Below, piece by piece: positions 23,239 to 32,466 of a DNA stretch of 47,520 nt. Origin of the DNA: Aeromicrobium marinum DSM 15272 (GTDB lineage: Bacteria; Actinomycetota; Actinomycetes; Propionibacteriales; Nocardioidaceae); contig NZ_CM001024.1 of the NCBI RefSeq assembly GCF_000160775.2, positions 870,493-918,012 on the forward strand, read 5' to 3'. A program made the position numbers and the translations under genes. Each line of letters begins with the position of its first letter. The first letter of the stretch is position 1. Below the pieces are notes generated by a model, which saw only the letters and a program-made list of their open reading frames with translations, was not told where the DNA came from and searched no databases.

Positions 23239-24804
23239 ATGACCAGCGTCGTCACCCCCGCCACCGAACCGCCCACCGAGCCCGGCGACGAGGCGGTCGT
23301 CCGACGCCGCACGGGTCGCTGGATCGAGCACTGGGACCCCGAGGACCCGGACTTCTGGGAGTCGTCCGGCCGGCAGGTCGCCCGACGCAACCTCGTCTGG
23401 TCGATCTTCGCCGAGCACCTCGGCTTCTCCGTCTGGTTGTTGTGGAGCGTGAGCGCAGCGATGCTGGCGAGGGCCGGCTTCGACTTCAGCGCCCAGCAGC
23501 TGTTCTTCCTCGTCGCCGTGCCGAACCTGGTGGGTTCGCTGCTGCGACTTCCCTACACGTTCGCGGTGCCCACGTTCGGTGGCCGCAACTGGACCATGAT
23601 CAGTGCCGCCCTGCTGGTCGTTCCCACGGTGCTGTTCGTCATCGTGGTCCAGCGGCCCGACACGCCGTACTGGGCCTTCGTCGTGATCGCCGCGACAGCC
23701 GGATTCGGAGGCGGCAACTTCTCGTCCTCCATGACCAACATCAACTACTTCTACCCGACCCGGCTCAAGGGTTCAGCGCTCGGACTGAACGCGGCCGGCG
23801 GCAACATCGGGGTCGCCCTGATCCAGTTCTTCCTGCCGATCATCGTCGGTGCGGGTGGCGCCTTCGGAGCGATCAAGGCGGCCGACGCGATCAACCTCCA
23901 GCGGGTCGGATATCTCTACGCCGTCCTCGCCGTCATCGGCGCGGTGGCGGCCTACCTGTTCATGAACAACCTGGCGTCAGCGAGCGGCAAGCCACGCGAG
24001 ACGCTGGCCGTGGCCCGGTACAAGCACACCTGGATCATGTCGTTGCTGTACATCGGGACCTTCGGGTCCTTCATCGGCTACTCGGCGGCCATGCCGCTGC
24101 TGATCAAGATCAACTTCTTCCGGTCGCCGATCCCGACGGAGTCCATCGGCATCAACTTCGTCTACTACGCCTTCCTCGGCGCGCTCGTGGGGTCGCTCAC
24201 GCGCCCGTTCGGCGGCTGGCTGGCAGACCGCGTCGGTGGCGCCCGGGTCACCCTCGGATGCTTCCTGGCGATGATCGTCGGCACCCTGGGGGTCTTCTAC
24301 TCCCTCACCCTGCTCGATCCCGTGCCCGTACCTGCGCCGGAGCAGATCGCGGCCTGGACCGCCGACCCCGCCTCGTTCCCCGGCTTCTCGCCGGAGATCA
24401 CGGCCGCGGTGAACCACAACTCCGACATCTTCCCGTGGTTCCTCGGGCTGTTCCTGTTCGTGTTCGCCGCGACGGGAATCGCCAACGGTTCGACCTACAA
24501 GATGATCCCGCACATCTTCAAGGCGCAGGCGCAGAATGCCACCACCGCCGGCACCGACGAGCGCAGGGCGGCAGAGGCCAGGGCCGTCAAGGAGGGTTCG
24601 GCGGCCCTGGGCATCATCGGAGCGGCCGGCGCGATGGGTGGGTTCCTGATCCCCATCACGTTCGGCTCGCCCTGGGTCGGCGATCCCGTGGAGGCGTGCA
24701 AGGCGGCGTTCATGGTGTTCGCCGCGTACTACGTCCTCTGCTCGGTCGTCACCTGGTCGGTCTACCGCCGACCCGGAGCGACCATGGCCGAGGCAGGCGT
24801 GTGA
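23239..24804 (+). CDS. narK: NarK-family nitrate/nitrite transporter
   Basis: Major-facilitator membrane protein that moves nitrate and/or nitrite across the cytoplasmic membrane. The 521 residues show about twelve hydrophobic segments. Both nitrate-signature regions are present: GFGGGNFSSSMTNINYFYP with GLNAAGGNIG after it in the first half, and ALGIIGAAGAMGGFLIP in the second. Conserved Arg residues follow RNLVW and LLRLPY. A longer hydrophilic N-terminus (about 45 residues) contains GRWIEHWDPEDPDFW, as in the NarK/NarU-like group. GGGAG precedes the ATG. It overlaps nasA by four bases, so it is the first gene of the assimilation operon. Confidence 0.95.
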   Translation: MTSVVTPATEPPTEPGDEAVVRRRTGRWIEHWDPEDPDFWESSGRQVARRNLVWSIFAEHLGFSVWLLWSVSAAMLARAGFDFSAQQLFFLVAVPNLVGSLLRLPYTFAVPTFGGRNWTMISAALLVVPTVLFVIVVQRPDTPYWAFVVIAATAGFGGGNFSSSMTNINYFYPTRLKGSALGLNAAGGNIGVALIQFFLPIIVGAGGAFGAIKAADAINLQRVGYLYAVLAVIGAVAAYLFMNNLASASGKPRETLAVARYKHTWIMSLLYIGTFGSFIGYSAAMPLLIKINFFRSPIPTESIGINFVYYAFLGALVGSLTRPFGGWLADRVGGARVTLGCFLAMIVGTLGVFYSLTLLDPVPVPAPEQIAAWTADPASFPGFSPEITAAVNHNSDIFPWFLGLFLFVFAATGIANGSTYKMIPHIFKAQAQNATTAGTDERRAAEARAVKEGSAALGIIGAAGAMGGFLIPITFGSPWVGDPVEACKAAFMVFAAYYVLCSVVTWSVYRRPGATMAEAGV

Positions 24805-26894
24805 CCGACACCCACTGCCCCTACTGTGCGCTCCAGTGCGCCCAGACGTTGTCGGAGGGGGACGCCGACACCCTGGTCGCCGTGCCGCGGGCGTTTCCCA
24901 CGAACGTCAACGGCATGTGCCAGAAGGGCTGGACCAGCACCGAGCTGCTGACGGTCCGGGACCGACTCACGGTTCCGTTGCGCCGCACGGTCGACGGCGA
25001 CTTCGTGGAGGTCGGCTGGGACGAGGCACTCGACGACATCGCCGCACGGGTCCGAGCCGTCCGGGAGTCGGCGGGACCGGACGGTGTCGCCGTCTTCGGG
25101 GGCGGGGGTCTCACCAACGAGAAGGCGTACCAGCTCGGCAAGTTCGCCAGGCTCGCGCTCAGAACCCGCCTGATCGACTACAACGGCCGGTTCTGCATGT
25201 CCTCGGCCGCTGCCGCCGCGAACCGGACCCTCGGCGTCGATCGTGGACTGCCGTTCCCCCTCACCGACCTCAACGACGCCGACGTCGTGGTGCTGTTCGG
25301 CAGCAACCTGGCGGACACCATGCCGCCGGCCGTCCAGCACCTGGGCGGTGTGCGGTCTCGCGGGGGTCTGGTCGTCGTCGACCCGCGCCGCAGCGCCACC
25401 GCAAGACTGACCGATGACGGCGCGGGCGAGCATGTCCAGCTGGTCCCGGGCACCGATCTCGTGCTGGTCCTGGGGTTGCTGCACGTCGTCTTCGCCGAGT
25501 CCCTGGTGGACACCGGATACCTGGCGGACCGGGTCGACGGCGTGGATGCGGTCCGCCGCAGTGTCGCCGAGTGGTGGCCGGAGCGGGTGGCCGCCACGAC
25601 CGGGGTGTCCGAGACCCAGGTACGTCGCATGGCCCGCCTCCTCGCGGACGCCAGTCCCCACCGCGGGGGTGGGGGCGCCTTCCTCCTGACCGGCCGTGGC
25701 TCCGAGCAGCACACCGACGGCACCGACACGGTGACGGCCGTCATCGACCTCGCCCTGGCCCTCGGCCTCGTGGGTGCCGAGCGCGGCGGCTACGGCGCCA
25801 TCACCGGGCAGGGCAACGGTCAGGGCGGTCGCGAGCACGGTCAGAAGTCGGACCAGCTGCCGGGATACCGCATGATCGCCGACCCGGCGGCGCGCGAGCA
25901 CGTCGCCGCGGTCTGGGGCGTCCGGCCGGACCAGATCCCGGGGCCCGGGGTGCCGGCGGTCGAGCTGCTCGCCAGCCTCGGCACACCTGACGGCCCGCGG
26001 GCACTCTTCGTGCACGGCAGCAACATCGTGGTCAGTGCGCCGGACGCCGGGGCGGTCCGCCGCCGGCTGGAGTCGCTCGACCTGGTGGTCGTCTGCGACA
26101 TCGTCCCGTCCGAGACCGCGATGCTGGCGGACTACGTCCTACCGGTCACCCAGTGGGCGGAGGAGGACGGCACGATGACCAGTCTCGAGGGCCGCGTCCT
26201 TCGCCGTCGACAAGCCGTCCGGGCACCGGCCGGTGTCCGGTCCGAGTTGGAGATATTCGCCGACCTGGCCCGGCGCCTCGAGGCTCCGGGGACCTGGGCG
26301 ACCGAGCCGCGGGAGGTGTTCGACGAGCTGCGCCGCGCCAGCGCCGGGGGCCGGGCGGACTACGCCGGCATCTCCTACGACCGCCTGGACGCCGGCGAGG
26401 CGCTCCACTGGCCGTGTCCGACCGATGACCACCCGGGCACCCCGCGCCTGTTCGCCGACTCGTTCCCGACGCCGAGCGGCCGCGCCTCGATGGTCGCGGT
26501 CCGGCAGACCGGTCCGGCCGAGGTCGTGAGTGCCGACGCGCCGGTCTGGCTGGTGACCGGGCGCGTGCTCCAGCACTACCAGTCGGGAGCGCAGACCAGG
26601 AGGGTGGCGAAGCTCAACGGCTCGATGCCACGGGCCTACGTCGAGATCCATCCTGCCCTGGCGCAGCGGATCGGGGTGGAGGGTGTCGACGAGATCAGCA
26701 TCACCTCGGTGAGGGGGTCCATGAGGGCGCAGGCCCGCATCAGCCCCGACATCCGTCCCGACACGGTGTTCGTCCCCTTCCACTTCGCGGACGAGGGCCT
26801 CGTCAACGCTGTCACCCTTGCCGCGGTGGACCCCGTGTCCGGCATGCCGGAGTTCAAGGTCTGTGCGGTCTCCGTCGCCAGGACCAGGACATGA
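24801..26894 (+). CDS. nasA: Assimilatory nitrate reductase catalytic subunit
   Basis: Molybdenum-bis-MGD enzyme that reduces nitrate to nitrite in the cytoplasm. The 697 residues start with a [4Fe-4S] motif of four Cys (6, 9, 13, 40: CPYCALQC...GMCQKG). The molybdopterin oxidoreductase body follows, with NGRFCMSSAAAA carrying the likely Mo-ligand Cys, and GQGNGQGGREHGQKSDQLPGYR. The molybdopterin-dinucleotide-binding domain (about 575-697) includes TGRVLQHYQSGAQTRR. No C-terminal [2Fe-2S] domain is present; that element is in nasB. GTG 24801 overlaps the narK stop. A longer upstream reading in this frame is antisense-like noise through narK. Confidence 0.95.
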   Translation: MTDTHCPYCALQCAQTLSEGDADTLVAVPRAFPTNVNGMCQKGWTSTELLTVRDRLTVPLRRTVDGDFVEVGWDEALDDIAARVRAVRESAGPDGVAVFGGGGLTNEKAYQLGKFARLALRTRLIDYNGRFCMSSAAAAANRTLGVDRGLPFPLTDLNDADVVVLFGSNLADTMPPAVQHLGGVRSRGGLVVVDPRRSATARLTDDGAGEHVQLVPGTDLVLVLGLLHVVFAESLVDTGYLADRVDGVDAVRRSVAEWWPERVAATTGVSETQVRRMARLLADASPHRGGGGAFLLTGRGSEQHTDGTDTVTAVIDLALALGLVGAERGGYGAITGQGNGQGGREHGQKSDQLPGYRMIADPAAREHVAAVWGVRPDQIPGPGVPAVELLASLGTPDGPRALFVHGSNIVVSAPDAGAVRRRLESLDLVVVCDIVPSETAMLADYVLPVTQWAEEDGTMTSLEGRVLRRRQAVRAPAGVRSELEIFADLARRLEAPGTWATEPREVFDELRRASAGGRADYAGISYDRLDAGEALHWPCPTDDHPGTPRLFADSFPTPSGRASMVAVRQTGPAEVVSADAPVWLVTGRVLQHYQSGAQTRRVAKLNGSMPRAYVEIHPALAQRIGVEGVDEISITSVRGSMRAQARISPDIRPDTVFVPFHFADEGLVNAVTLAAVDPVSGMPEFKVCAVSVARTRT

Positions 26895-28393
26895 GCCACG
26901 CAGGACGGAGCGGCGGCCGGACCGCCAGGGTCGTCGTGGTGGGTGCCGGGATGGTGGGCCATCGGTTCGTCGACGAGCTGAGTCGCCTGGCCCCGGACGT
27001 CGACATCACGCTGCTCGGCGAGGAGCCCTACCAGCCGTACAGTCGCGTGCTGCTGACCGAGCTGATCGCCGGTCGGGTCGACCTGGCCGGACTGTCGCTG
27101 CCCACGACCGACGGGAGCCGGGTCCGGATGGAGCTGGGGGTGGCGGTGATCGAGATCGATCGCGAACGCCGATGTGTCGTCACGACGCAGGGTGAACACC
27201 CCTACGACCACCTCGTCCTGGCCACTGGCGCCCGGGGTCGCATCCCGCTGCTGCCCGGCTTGCGGGACGGCCTGCCGAGGGGCGCCCACGTGCTCCGGAC
27301 GCTCGACGACGCCCGTGACATCTCGGCCGGAGCCCTGAACGTCGACCACGCGGTGGTCGTCGGCAGCGGTCCCTTGGGGGTCGAGCTCGCCTGCGGTCTG
27401 AGGCGCCGAGGTGTCGCGGTGACGGTCCTGTCGAGCGCTCCGCACCTGTTGGACCGCGCCCTCGACCCGGGCGCGGGACGCATCGCGCAGGGCGCAGCCG
27501 AGGGGCTCGGCATCGAGGTCGTCAGTGCCGTCCAGATCGCGGCCGTGGGCGTCTCCGACGGCCGGGTCACCGCCGTGCGACTGCGTGACGGGGTCTCGTA
27601 CCCTGCCGGGTTGGTCGTCTTGGCGGCCGGCACGACACCGGAGACGGGGCTGGCCAGGGCGGCCGGGCTGGAGACGAATGTCGGCATCGTCGTGGGCGAC
27701 GGGCTCCGCACGACCCTGGACCGTCGCATCGCGGCCATCGGCGACTGCGCCGAGACCCCTGCCGGCATCAGCGGACTGGTGGCCCCGGGGTGGGCACAGG
27801 CGCGAGCCCTGGCCCGCAGCATCGCCCTCGACGTCCCCGTGGAGCTGCCTGCCGTCAGTGGATCGGCCATGAGCCTCAAGGCAGCGGGACTCAGCGTCGT
27901 GACGATGGGGGATCGGTCGACGACCGCCCACGAGGGGGACCGGGTGGTGTCGCTGGCCGATCCACAGGTCCACCGGCACGTCGAGCTCGTGACGCGGGGC
28001 GACACCCTGGCGGGGTTCACGTGCGTGGGTGCTCCTGAGCTCGCGGCTCACCTCTCCACCCAGTTCGACCGGCCGGGACTTCTGCCCGAGGATCCGTTGC
28101 ACCTGCTCGCGGGCTCCGGCTCGGCCCGGCCACCGGCTGCGTCACCCACGGCGATGCCGGCGGCGACCACGGTGTGCCGGTGCAACGGGGTGACCAAGGG
28201 AGATCTGGTCGCGGCGTGGGACGAGGGTTCGACCACGGTCGACTCACTGGCTGCGGCGACTGCGGCCACCACGGGGTGCGGCGGGTGTCGCGAGCTCGTC
28301 TGCGGGCTCGTCGACTGGTTGGAGCGCTCCGATCCGCACGCCGCCTCACAGTCGGCCCCGACCACCCGTGAGACAAGTGTTCCCACCGGGTAA
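26891..28393 (+). CDS. nasB: FAD-dependent electron-transfer subunit of nitrate reductase
   Basis: Likely passes electrons from NAD(P)H to NasA. The 500 residues start with an FAD-binding Rossmann motif VVVVGAGMVGHRFVDEL (about 13-29), then LLGEEPYQPYSRVLLTEL. A second nucleotide-binding motif VVVGSGPLGVELACGLRRRG and the ATG-type AAGTTPETGL follow, with AIGDCAETP near 277. A C-terminal BFD-like [2Fe-2S] domain has Cys429, Cys431, Cys463 and Cys466 (VCRCNG...GCGGC). Its layout mirrors the front part of NirB. The ATG overlaps the nasA stop by four bases, so the pair is co-translated. Confidence 0.9.
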   Translation: MSHAGRSGGRTARVVVVGAGMVGHRFVDELSRLAPDVDITLLGEEPYQPYSRVLLTELIAGRVDLAGLSLPTTDGSRVRMELGVAVIEIDRERRCVVTTQGEHPYDHLVLATGARGRIPLLPGLRDGLPRGAHVLRTLDDARDISAGALNVDHAVVVGSGPLGVELACGLRRRGVAVTVLSSAPHLLDRALDPGAGRIAQGAAEGLGIEVVSAVQIAAVGVSDGRVTAVRLRDGVSYPAGLVVLAAGTTPETGLARAAGLETNVGIVVGDGLRTTLDRRIAAIGDCAETPAGISGLVAPGWAQARALARSIALDVPVELPAVSGSAMSLKAAGLSVVTMGDRSTTAHEGDRVVSLADPQVHRHVELVTRGDTLAGFTCVGAPELAAHLSTQFDRPGLLPEDPLHLLAGSGSARPPAASPTAMPAATTVCRCNGVTKGDLVAAWDEGSTTVDSLAAATAATTGCGGCRELVCGLVDWLERSDPHAASQSAPTTRETSVPTG

Positions 28394-28432
28394 CACGACG
28401 TCAGCGGCCCCGACACGTGAGCGGCCTAGCGT
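28379..28432 (+). promoter_or_regulatory. nirB promoter with GlnR-like half-sites
   Basis: GTTCC (28379), GTAAC (28390), TCAGC (28401) and GACAC (28412) stand at exact 11-bp intervals; GTAAC and GACAC fit the GlnR half-sites best. TAGCGT (28427-28432) is the -10 box, seven bases before the nirB ATG. nirB therefore may have its own nitrogen-controlled promoter, besides read-through from nasB. Confidence 0.45.
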
Positions 28433-28439
28433 CGATGAC

Positions 28440-31016
28440 ATGACCGACAAGAAGAGGCTCGCCGTCGTGGGCGCCGGCATGGTGGCCCATCGTCTCGTGG
28501 AGGCGATGGTGGAGCGAGGTGCCGACGCGGAGTGGGACATCGACGTGTTCGGGGAGGAGTCCCGGCCGCCGTACGACCGGGTGGCTCTGACCTCGTTCTT
28601 CGCCGACCGGGACCCTGACGACCTGGTGCTGGGCGACCGGGAGCTCTGGCGCCGGCCCGGGGTCCGCCTCCACCGCCACTCCGCGGTGACCGCGATCGAT
28701 CGCGAGTCGCGACTGGTCCACGCCCGCGGCACGACCTTTGCCTACGACCGCCTGGTGCTGGCGACCGGCTCGTACGCCACGGTGCCGCCGATCGACGGCG
28801 CCGACCTGCCGGGCTGTTTCGTCTACCGCACGGTCGACGACGTCACGGAGCTCCGGCAGTGGGTCCTGGACCGGGCCGCGGCACTCGGCAGGCCCGTGCG
28901 GGGGGCCGTGGTGGGCGGAGGGCTCCTGGGACTGGAGGCAGCAGGAGCCCTGTCCGCCCTGGGGTGTGAGACCACGGTGGTGGAGTTCGCCGACCGGCTC
29001 ATGCCGCTGCAGGTCGACCAGGCCGGCGGTGAGGCGCTCCGCCGGCTCATCGAACGGGCCGGCGTGTCCGTGCGGACCGCCACCGCCACGGCGCGGGTGG
29101 TGGCAGGACGTGACCGACGCGTCGCCCGGATGCAGTTCGCCGACGGGGATCGCATCGGGGCCGACGTCGTGGTGTTCGCGACCGGCGTCCGCCCCCGCGA
29201 CGAGCTGGGGCGGAGCGCCGGGCTGGAGGTCGCCGAGCGGGGCGGAGTGGTGGCCGACCCCGGCTGCCGCACGTCCGACGAGTCGATCTACGCCATCGGC
29301 GAGGTCGCCCACGTCGCGGGGGGTGTCTGGGGTCTGGTCGGGCCCGGGTACACGATGGCCGAGGTCGTCGCTGACCGCCTGCTCGGTGGTACGGCGGTGT
29401 TCGAGGGGGCCGACCTCTCCACCAAGCTCAAGCTCCTCGGCGTCGATGTGGCCAGCTTCGGCGACGCCTTCGCCCTCACGTCGGGGAGCCTCGAGGTCGT
29501 CTATGCCGACCCCACCGCCGGGGTCTACAAGAAGCTGGTCATGAGCGACGACGCCGCGACGCTCCTGGGCGGCATCCTGGTCGGTGACGCGAGCGCGTAC
29601 ACGACCCTGCGCCCGATGGTGGGCCGCGCCCTCGGGGGGGACCCGACCGGCTGGCTGCTGCCCGAAGGTGTCGCGCCCGCCGCCGGCGGCGACCTGCCCG
29701 ACGAGGCGACGGTGTGCTCCTGCAACAACGTGTGTGCCGGCCAGGTGAGGGCCGCGGTCACCGACGAGGGCTGCACCGACCTGGCGGGCGTCAAGACCTG
29801 CACGCGCGCGGGCACCAGCTGCGGGTCGTGCGTTCCCTTGGTCAAGAAGCTCGTCGACGAGCGGCTGGCCGCATCGGGGATCGAGGTCAGCACCGCGTTG
29901 TGCGAGCACTTCGCGCTGTCGCGGGCCCAGCTGTTCGACGTCGTCCGGGTGAGCGGCATCAGCACCTTCAGCGAACTGCTGGGCCGGCACGGCTCGGGGC
30001 GCGGCTGCGACATCTGCCGACCGGTGGTCGCCTCGATCCTGTCCAGTCTCGGTCACGGACATGTGCTCGAGGGCGAGAACGCTGCCCTGCAGGACACCAA
30101 CGACCACGTGATGGCGAACCTGCAGAAGGACGGCACCTACTCCGTGGTGCCGCGCATCCCGGGCGGGGAGGTGACCCCCGCGGGGCTCATCGCGATCGGC
30201 CAGGTGGCTGCGGACTTCGACCTGTACACCAAGATCACCGGCGGACAGCGGATCGACCTGTTCGGCGCGCGCATCGAGCAGCTGCCGGACATCTGGCGCC
30301 GGTTGGTCGACGCGGGGTTCGAGTCCGGGCACGCCTACGGCAAGTCGCTGCGCACCGTGAAGTCCTGCGTCGGCCAGTCATGGTGCCGGTACGGGGTGCA
30401 GGACTCCACGACTCTCGCGATCGAGCTCGAGCAGCGCTACCGGGGGTTGCGGTCACCGCACAAGATCAAGCTCGGCGTGTCGGGCTGCGCGCGGGAGTGC
30501 GCCGAGGCCCGGAGCAAGGACGTGGGCGTCATCGCGACCGACCGCGGCTGGAACATGTACGTGGGGGGCAACGGCGGCTTCACCCCGCGGCACGCGCAGC
30601 TGTTCGCCGAGGACCTGTCGACCGAGGACCTGGTGCGAGCGACCGACCGGTTCCTCATGTACTACGTGCGGACGGCCGACCGGTTGCAGCGGACCGCCCC
30701 GTGGTTGGAGTCCGTCGAGGGTGGCCTCGACGCGGTCAGGGCGGTGGTGCTCCACGACAGTCTCGGCATCGGGGCCGACCTCGACGCGGCGATGGAGGCG
30801 CACGTCGGCAGCTACGTCGACGAGTGGGCCGCGACCCTCGCGGACGAGGCCAAGCTGAGCCGCTTCCGGTCGTTCGTCAATGCTCCGGACACGGCCGACC
30901 CCGATCTGGCGTACGTCGACGAGCGCGGACAGCGCCGACCCGCCTCGCCGGTCGAGCGGAGCGTCCTCGTCGCCGGTGCCACGATCGCCGTCCGGCCGTC
31001 GGACGTGACCGCGTGA
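28440..31016 (+). CDS. nirB: NADH-dependent nitrite reductase, large subunit
   Basis: Reduces nitrite to ammonium with NAD(P)H, using FAD, iron-sulphur clusters and siroheme. The 858 residues contain an FAD/NAD-binding domain (VVGAGMVAHRLVEAM near 8; VVGGGLLGLEAAGAL near 160) and a BFD-like [2Fe-2S] domain with CSCNNV and CGSC. The ferredoxin-like nitrite/sulphite-reductase half-domain precedes the siroheme/[4Fe-4S] domain with Cys643, Cys649, Cys683 and Cys687 (CVGQSWC...GCAREC). ATG 28440 is chosen because it lies just after a -10 box and the protein then begins MTDKKRLAVVGAGM. It overlaps nirD by four bases. Confidence 0.97.
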   Translation: MTDKKRLAVVGAGMVAHRLVEAMVERGADAEWDIDVFGEESRPPYDRVALTSFFADRDPDDLVLGDRELWRRPGVRLHRHSAVTAIDRESRLVHARGTTFAYDRLVLATGSYATVPPIDGADLPGCFVYRTVDDVTELRQWVLDRAAALGRPVRGAVVGGGLLGLEAAGALSALGCETTVVEFADRLMPLQVDQAGGEALRRLIERAGVSVRTATATARVVAGRDRRVARMQFADGDRIGADVVVFATGVRPRDELGRSAGLEVAERGGVVADPGCRTSDESIYAIGEVAHVAGGVWGLVGPGYTMAEVVADRLLGGTAVFEGADLSTKLKLLGVDVASFGDAFALTSGSLEVVYADPTAGVYKKLVMSDDAATLLGGILVGDASAYTTLRPMVGRALGGDPTGWLLPEGVAPAAGGDLPDEATVCSCNNVCAGQVRAAVTDEGCTDLAGVKTCTRAGTSCGSCVPLVKKLVDERLAASGIEVSTALCEHFALSRAQLFDVVRVSGISTFSELLGRHGSGRGCDICRPVVASILSSLGHGHVLEGENAALQDTNDHVMANLQKDGTYSVVPRIPGGEVTPAGLIAIGQVAADFDLYTKITGGQRIDLFGARIEQLPDIWRRLVDAGFESGHAYGKSLRTVKSCVGQSWCRYGVQDSTTLAIELEQRYRGLRSPHKIKLGVSGCARECAEARSKDVGVIATDRGWNMYVGGNGGFTPRHAQLFAEDLSTEDLVRATDRFLMYYVRTADRLQRTAPWLESVEGGLDAVRAVVLHDSLGIGADLDAAMEAHVGSYVDEWAATLADEAKLSRFRSFVNAPDTADPDLAYVDERGQRRPASPVERSVLVAGATIAVRPSDVTA

Positions 31017-31354
31017 GCCGGTGGCAGCGGGTGTGCCGGCTCGACGACCTCCTGCCGGACCGAGGCGCGGCCGCGCTCGTCGGGGGCATCCAGATCGCCC
31101 TGTTCCGCTCGGCCACCGGCGAGCGCGTCCACGCAGTCGGGCACCGCGACCCGTTCAGCGGCGCGAACGTGATGGCTCGCGGGCTCGTCGGGACCCGCCA
31201 AGGGGTGCCCACGGTGGCATCGCCGATGCACAAGCAGACCTTCGACCTGGTGACCGGTCTCTGCCTCGACGACCCCGAGGTCGGCCTCGACGTCTGGCCG
31301 ACCCGCATCATGGACGGATGGGTGGAGATCGGCACGACGGGCACGGACCGGTGA
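31013..31354 (+). CDS. nirD: Nitrite reductase, small subunit
   Basis: Rieske-fold partner of NirB, 113 residues. It begins WQRVCRLDDLLPDRGAAALVGG and contains GHRDPFSGANVMARGLVG and ASPMHKQTFDLVTGLCLDDPE. As usual for NirD, the fold is kept but the Cys/His iron-sulphur ligands of true Rieske proteins are absent. The GTG start overlaps the nirB stop and the stop overlaps the nnaR start, so translation is coupled on both sides. Confidence 0.94.
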   Translation: MSRWQRVCRLDDLLPDRGAAALVGGIQIALFRSATGERVHAVGHRDPFSGANVMARGLVGTRQGVPTVASPMHKQTFDLVTGLCLDDPEVGLDVWPTRIMDGWVEIGTTGTDR

Positions 31355-32466
31355 CGACGCTCGGCCCGGTCCTGGCGGGGACCCGCGTGCTGGTGACGGC
31401 GCAGCGCCGGGCGTCGGACCTCGCGCTCGCGTTGGAGCGCCGAGGCGCCGAGGTGAGCGTCGCTGCTGCGCTCGGGGTGGAGTCCCACATCGACGAGCAG
31501 ACCCTGCTCGACCGGACCAGGCACCTCATCGCCGAGGGTGCGGACATCGTGGTGGTGACAACCGGCATCGGTCTGCGGGGGTGGCTCGACACCGCGGAGG
31601 CCGCGGGTCTGGGGGGTGACCTGATCGACGCCCTGAGGTCGGTGCGCCTGGTCGCCCGCGGACCCAAGGCGCGGGGTGCGTTGCAGGCGGCGGGGCTCGT
31701 GCCGGACTGGGTCGCGGAGTCCGAGACCTCGGCCGAGATCGCCGACTTCCTCCTGGCGGAGGGCGTGGACGGGCTGTCGATCGCCGTGCAGCACCACGGA
31801 GCAGGAGACGACGGACTCGAGACCCGCCTGGCAGCGGCAGGGGCGCGGCCGTACGGGCTGGTGGTCTACCGGTGGGGCCCGCCCCCGGACCGCGCGGTGC
31901 TCGAGCGATCGGTCCGGGACACCGCCGACGGCAGCTTCGACGCGGTGGTCTTCACCTCGGCGCCCGGCGCCGCGGCGTGGCTCCACGTCGTGCAGGCCGC
32001 CGGGGTGCTCGACGAGGTCCTGCGGCTGGCGAAGGACGACCGACTGGTCGTCGCGGCGGTCGGTCCGGTGACCGCGGAGCCCCTGCGGACTGCCGGGTTC
32101 GACCCGCTGCTGCCGGAGCGGGCCCGGCTCGGTGCGCTGGTCCGATCACTCGTGATCCTGCTGGGTGACGCATCCACGAGCGTCCGCACGGCGGGCGGTG
32201 ACCTCCGGGTGCGTGCGACCACCGCGACGCTCGACCACGTGCCGCTCCCTGTGTCGCCGAGCGGCCTCGCCGTGCTGCGCCTGCTGGCGACCGAGCCGGG
32301 GACGGTCCGCACACGCGAGGAGCTGCTGTTGGTGCTGCCGGGGGAGTCGACCGACCCGCACTCCGCCGAGGTCGCGGTGGCGCGGCTCCGCGACGCCGTC
32401 GGTCGCGCCGTGGTGCAGACGGTCGTCAAGCGCGGGTACCGCCTGGCCGTGCGGGAGGCGCCGTGA
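31351..32466 (+). CDS. nnaR: NnaR-type regulator: HemD-like domain fused to winged helix
   Basis: The 371 residues join a uroporphyrinogen-III-synthase-like domain (about 5-260; LAGTRVLVTAQRRASDLALALERRGAEV, SAEIADFLLAEG, VFTSAPGAAAWL, AVGPVTAEPLRTAG) to an OmpR-type winged-helix domain (about 285-370; LDHVPLPVSPSGLAVLRLLATEPG, ending VQTVVKRGYRLAV). There is no receiver domain. Proteins with this fusion beside nitrite reductase genes are known as NnaR in Streptomyces and Mycobacterium and act as regulators of nitrate/nitrite assimilation together with GlnR. Whether the HemD part still makes uroporphyrinogen III or only senses a tetrapyrrole cannot be told. GTG start, overlapping nirD and the next gene. 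Confidence 0.9.
   Translation: MTTLGPVLAGTRVLVTAQRRASDLALALERRGAEVSVAAALGVESHIDEQTLLDRTRHLIAEGADIVVVTTGIGLRGWLDTAEAAGLGGDLIDALRSVRLVARGPKARGALQAAGLVPDWVAESETSAEIADFLLAEGVDGLSIAVQHHGAGDDGLETRLAAAGARPYGLVVYRWGPPPDRAVLERSVRDTADGSFDAVVFTSAPGAAAWLHVVQAAGVLDEVLRLAKDDRLVVAAVGPVTAEPLRTAGFDPLLPERARLGALVRSLVILLGDASTSVRTAGGDLRVRATTATLDHVPLPVSPSGLAVLRLLATEPGTVRTREELLLVLPGESTDPHSAEVAVARLRDAVGRAVVQTVVKRGYRLAVREAP

Noticed and set aside
28401..30332. 643-codon minus-strand reading opposite nirB
   Set aside because: Mirror of the nirB codons; composition is His/Gly/Arg-rich noise with no motif. nirB itself is certain.
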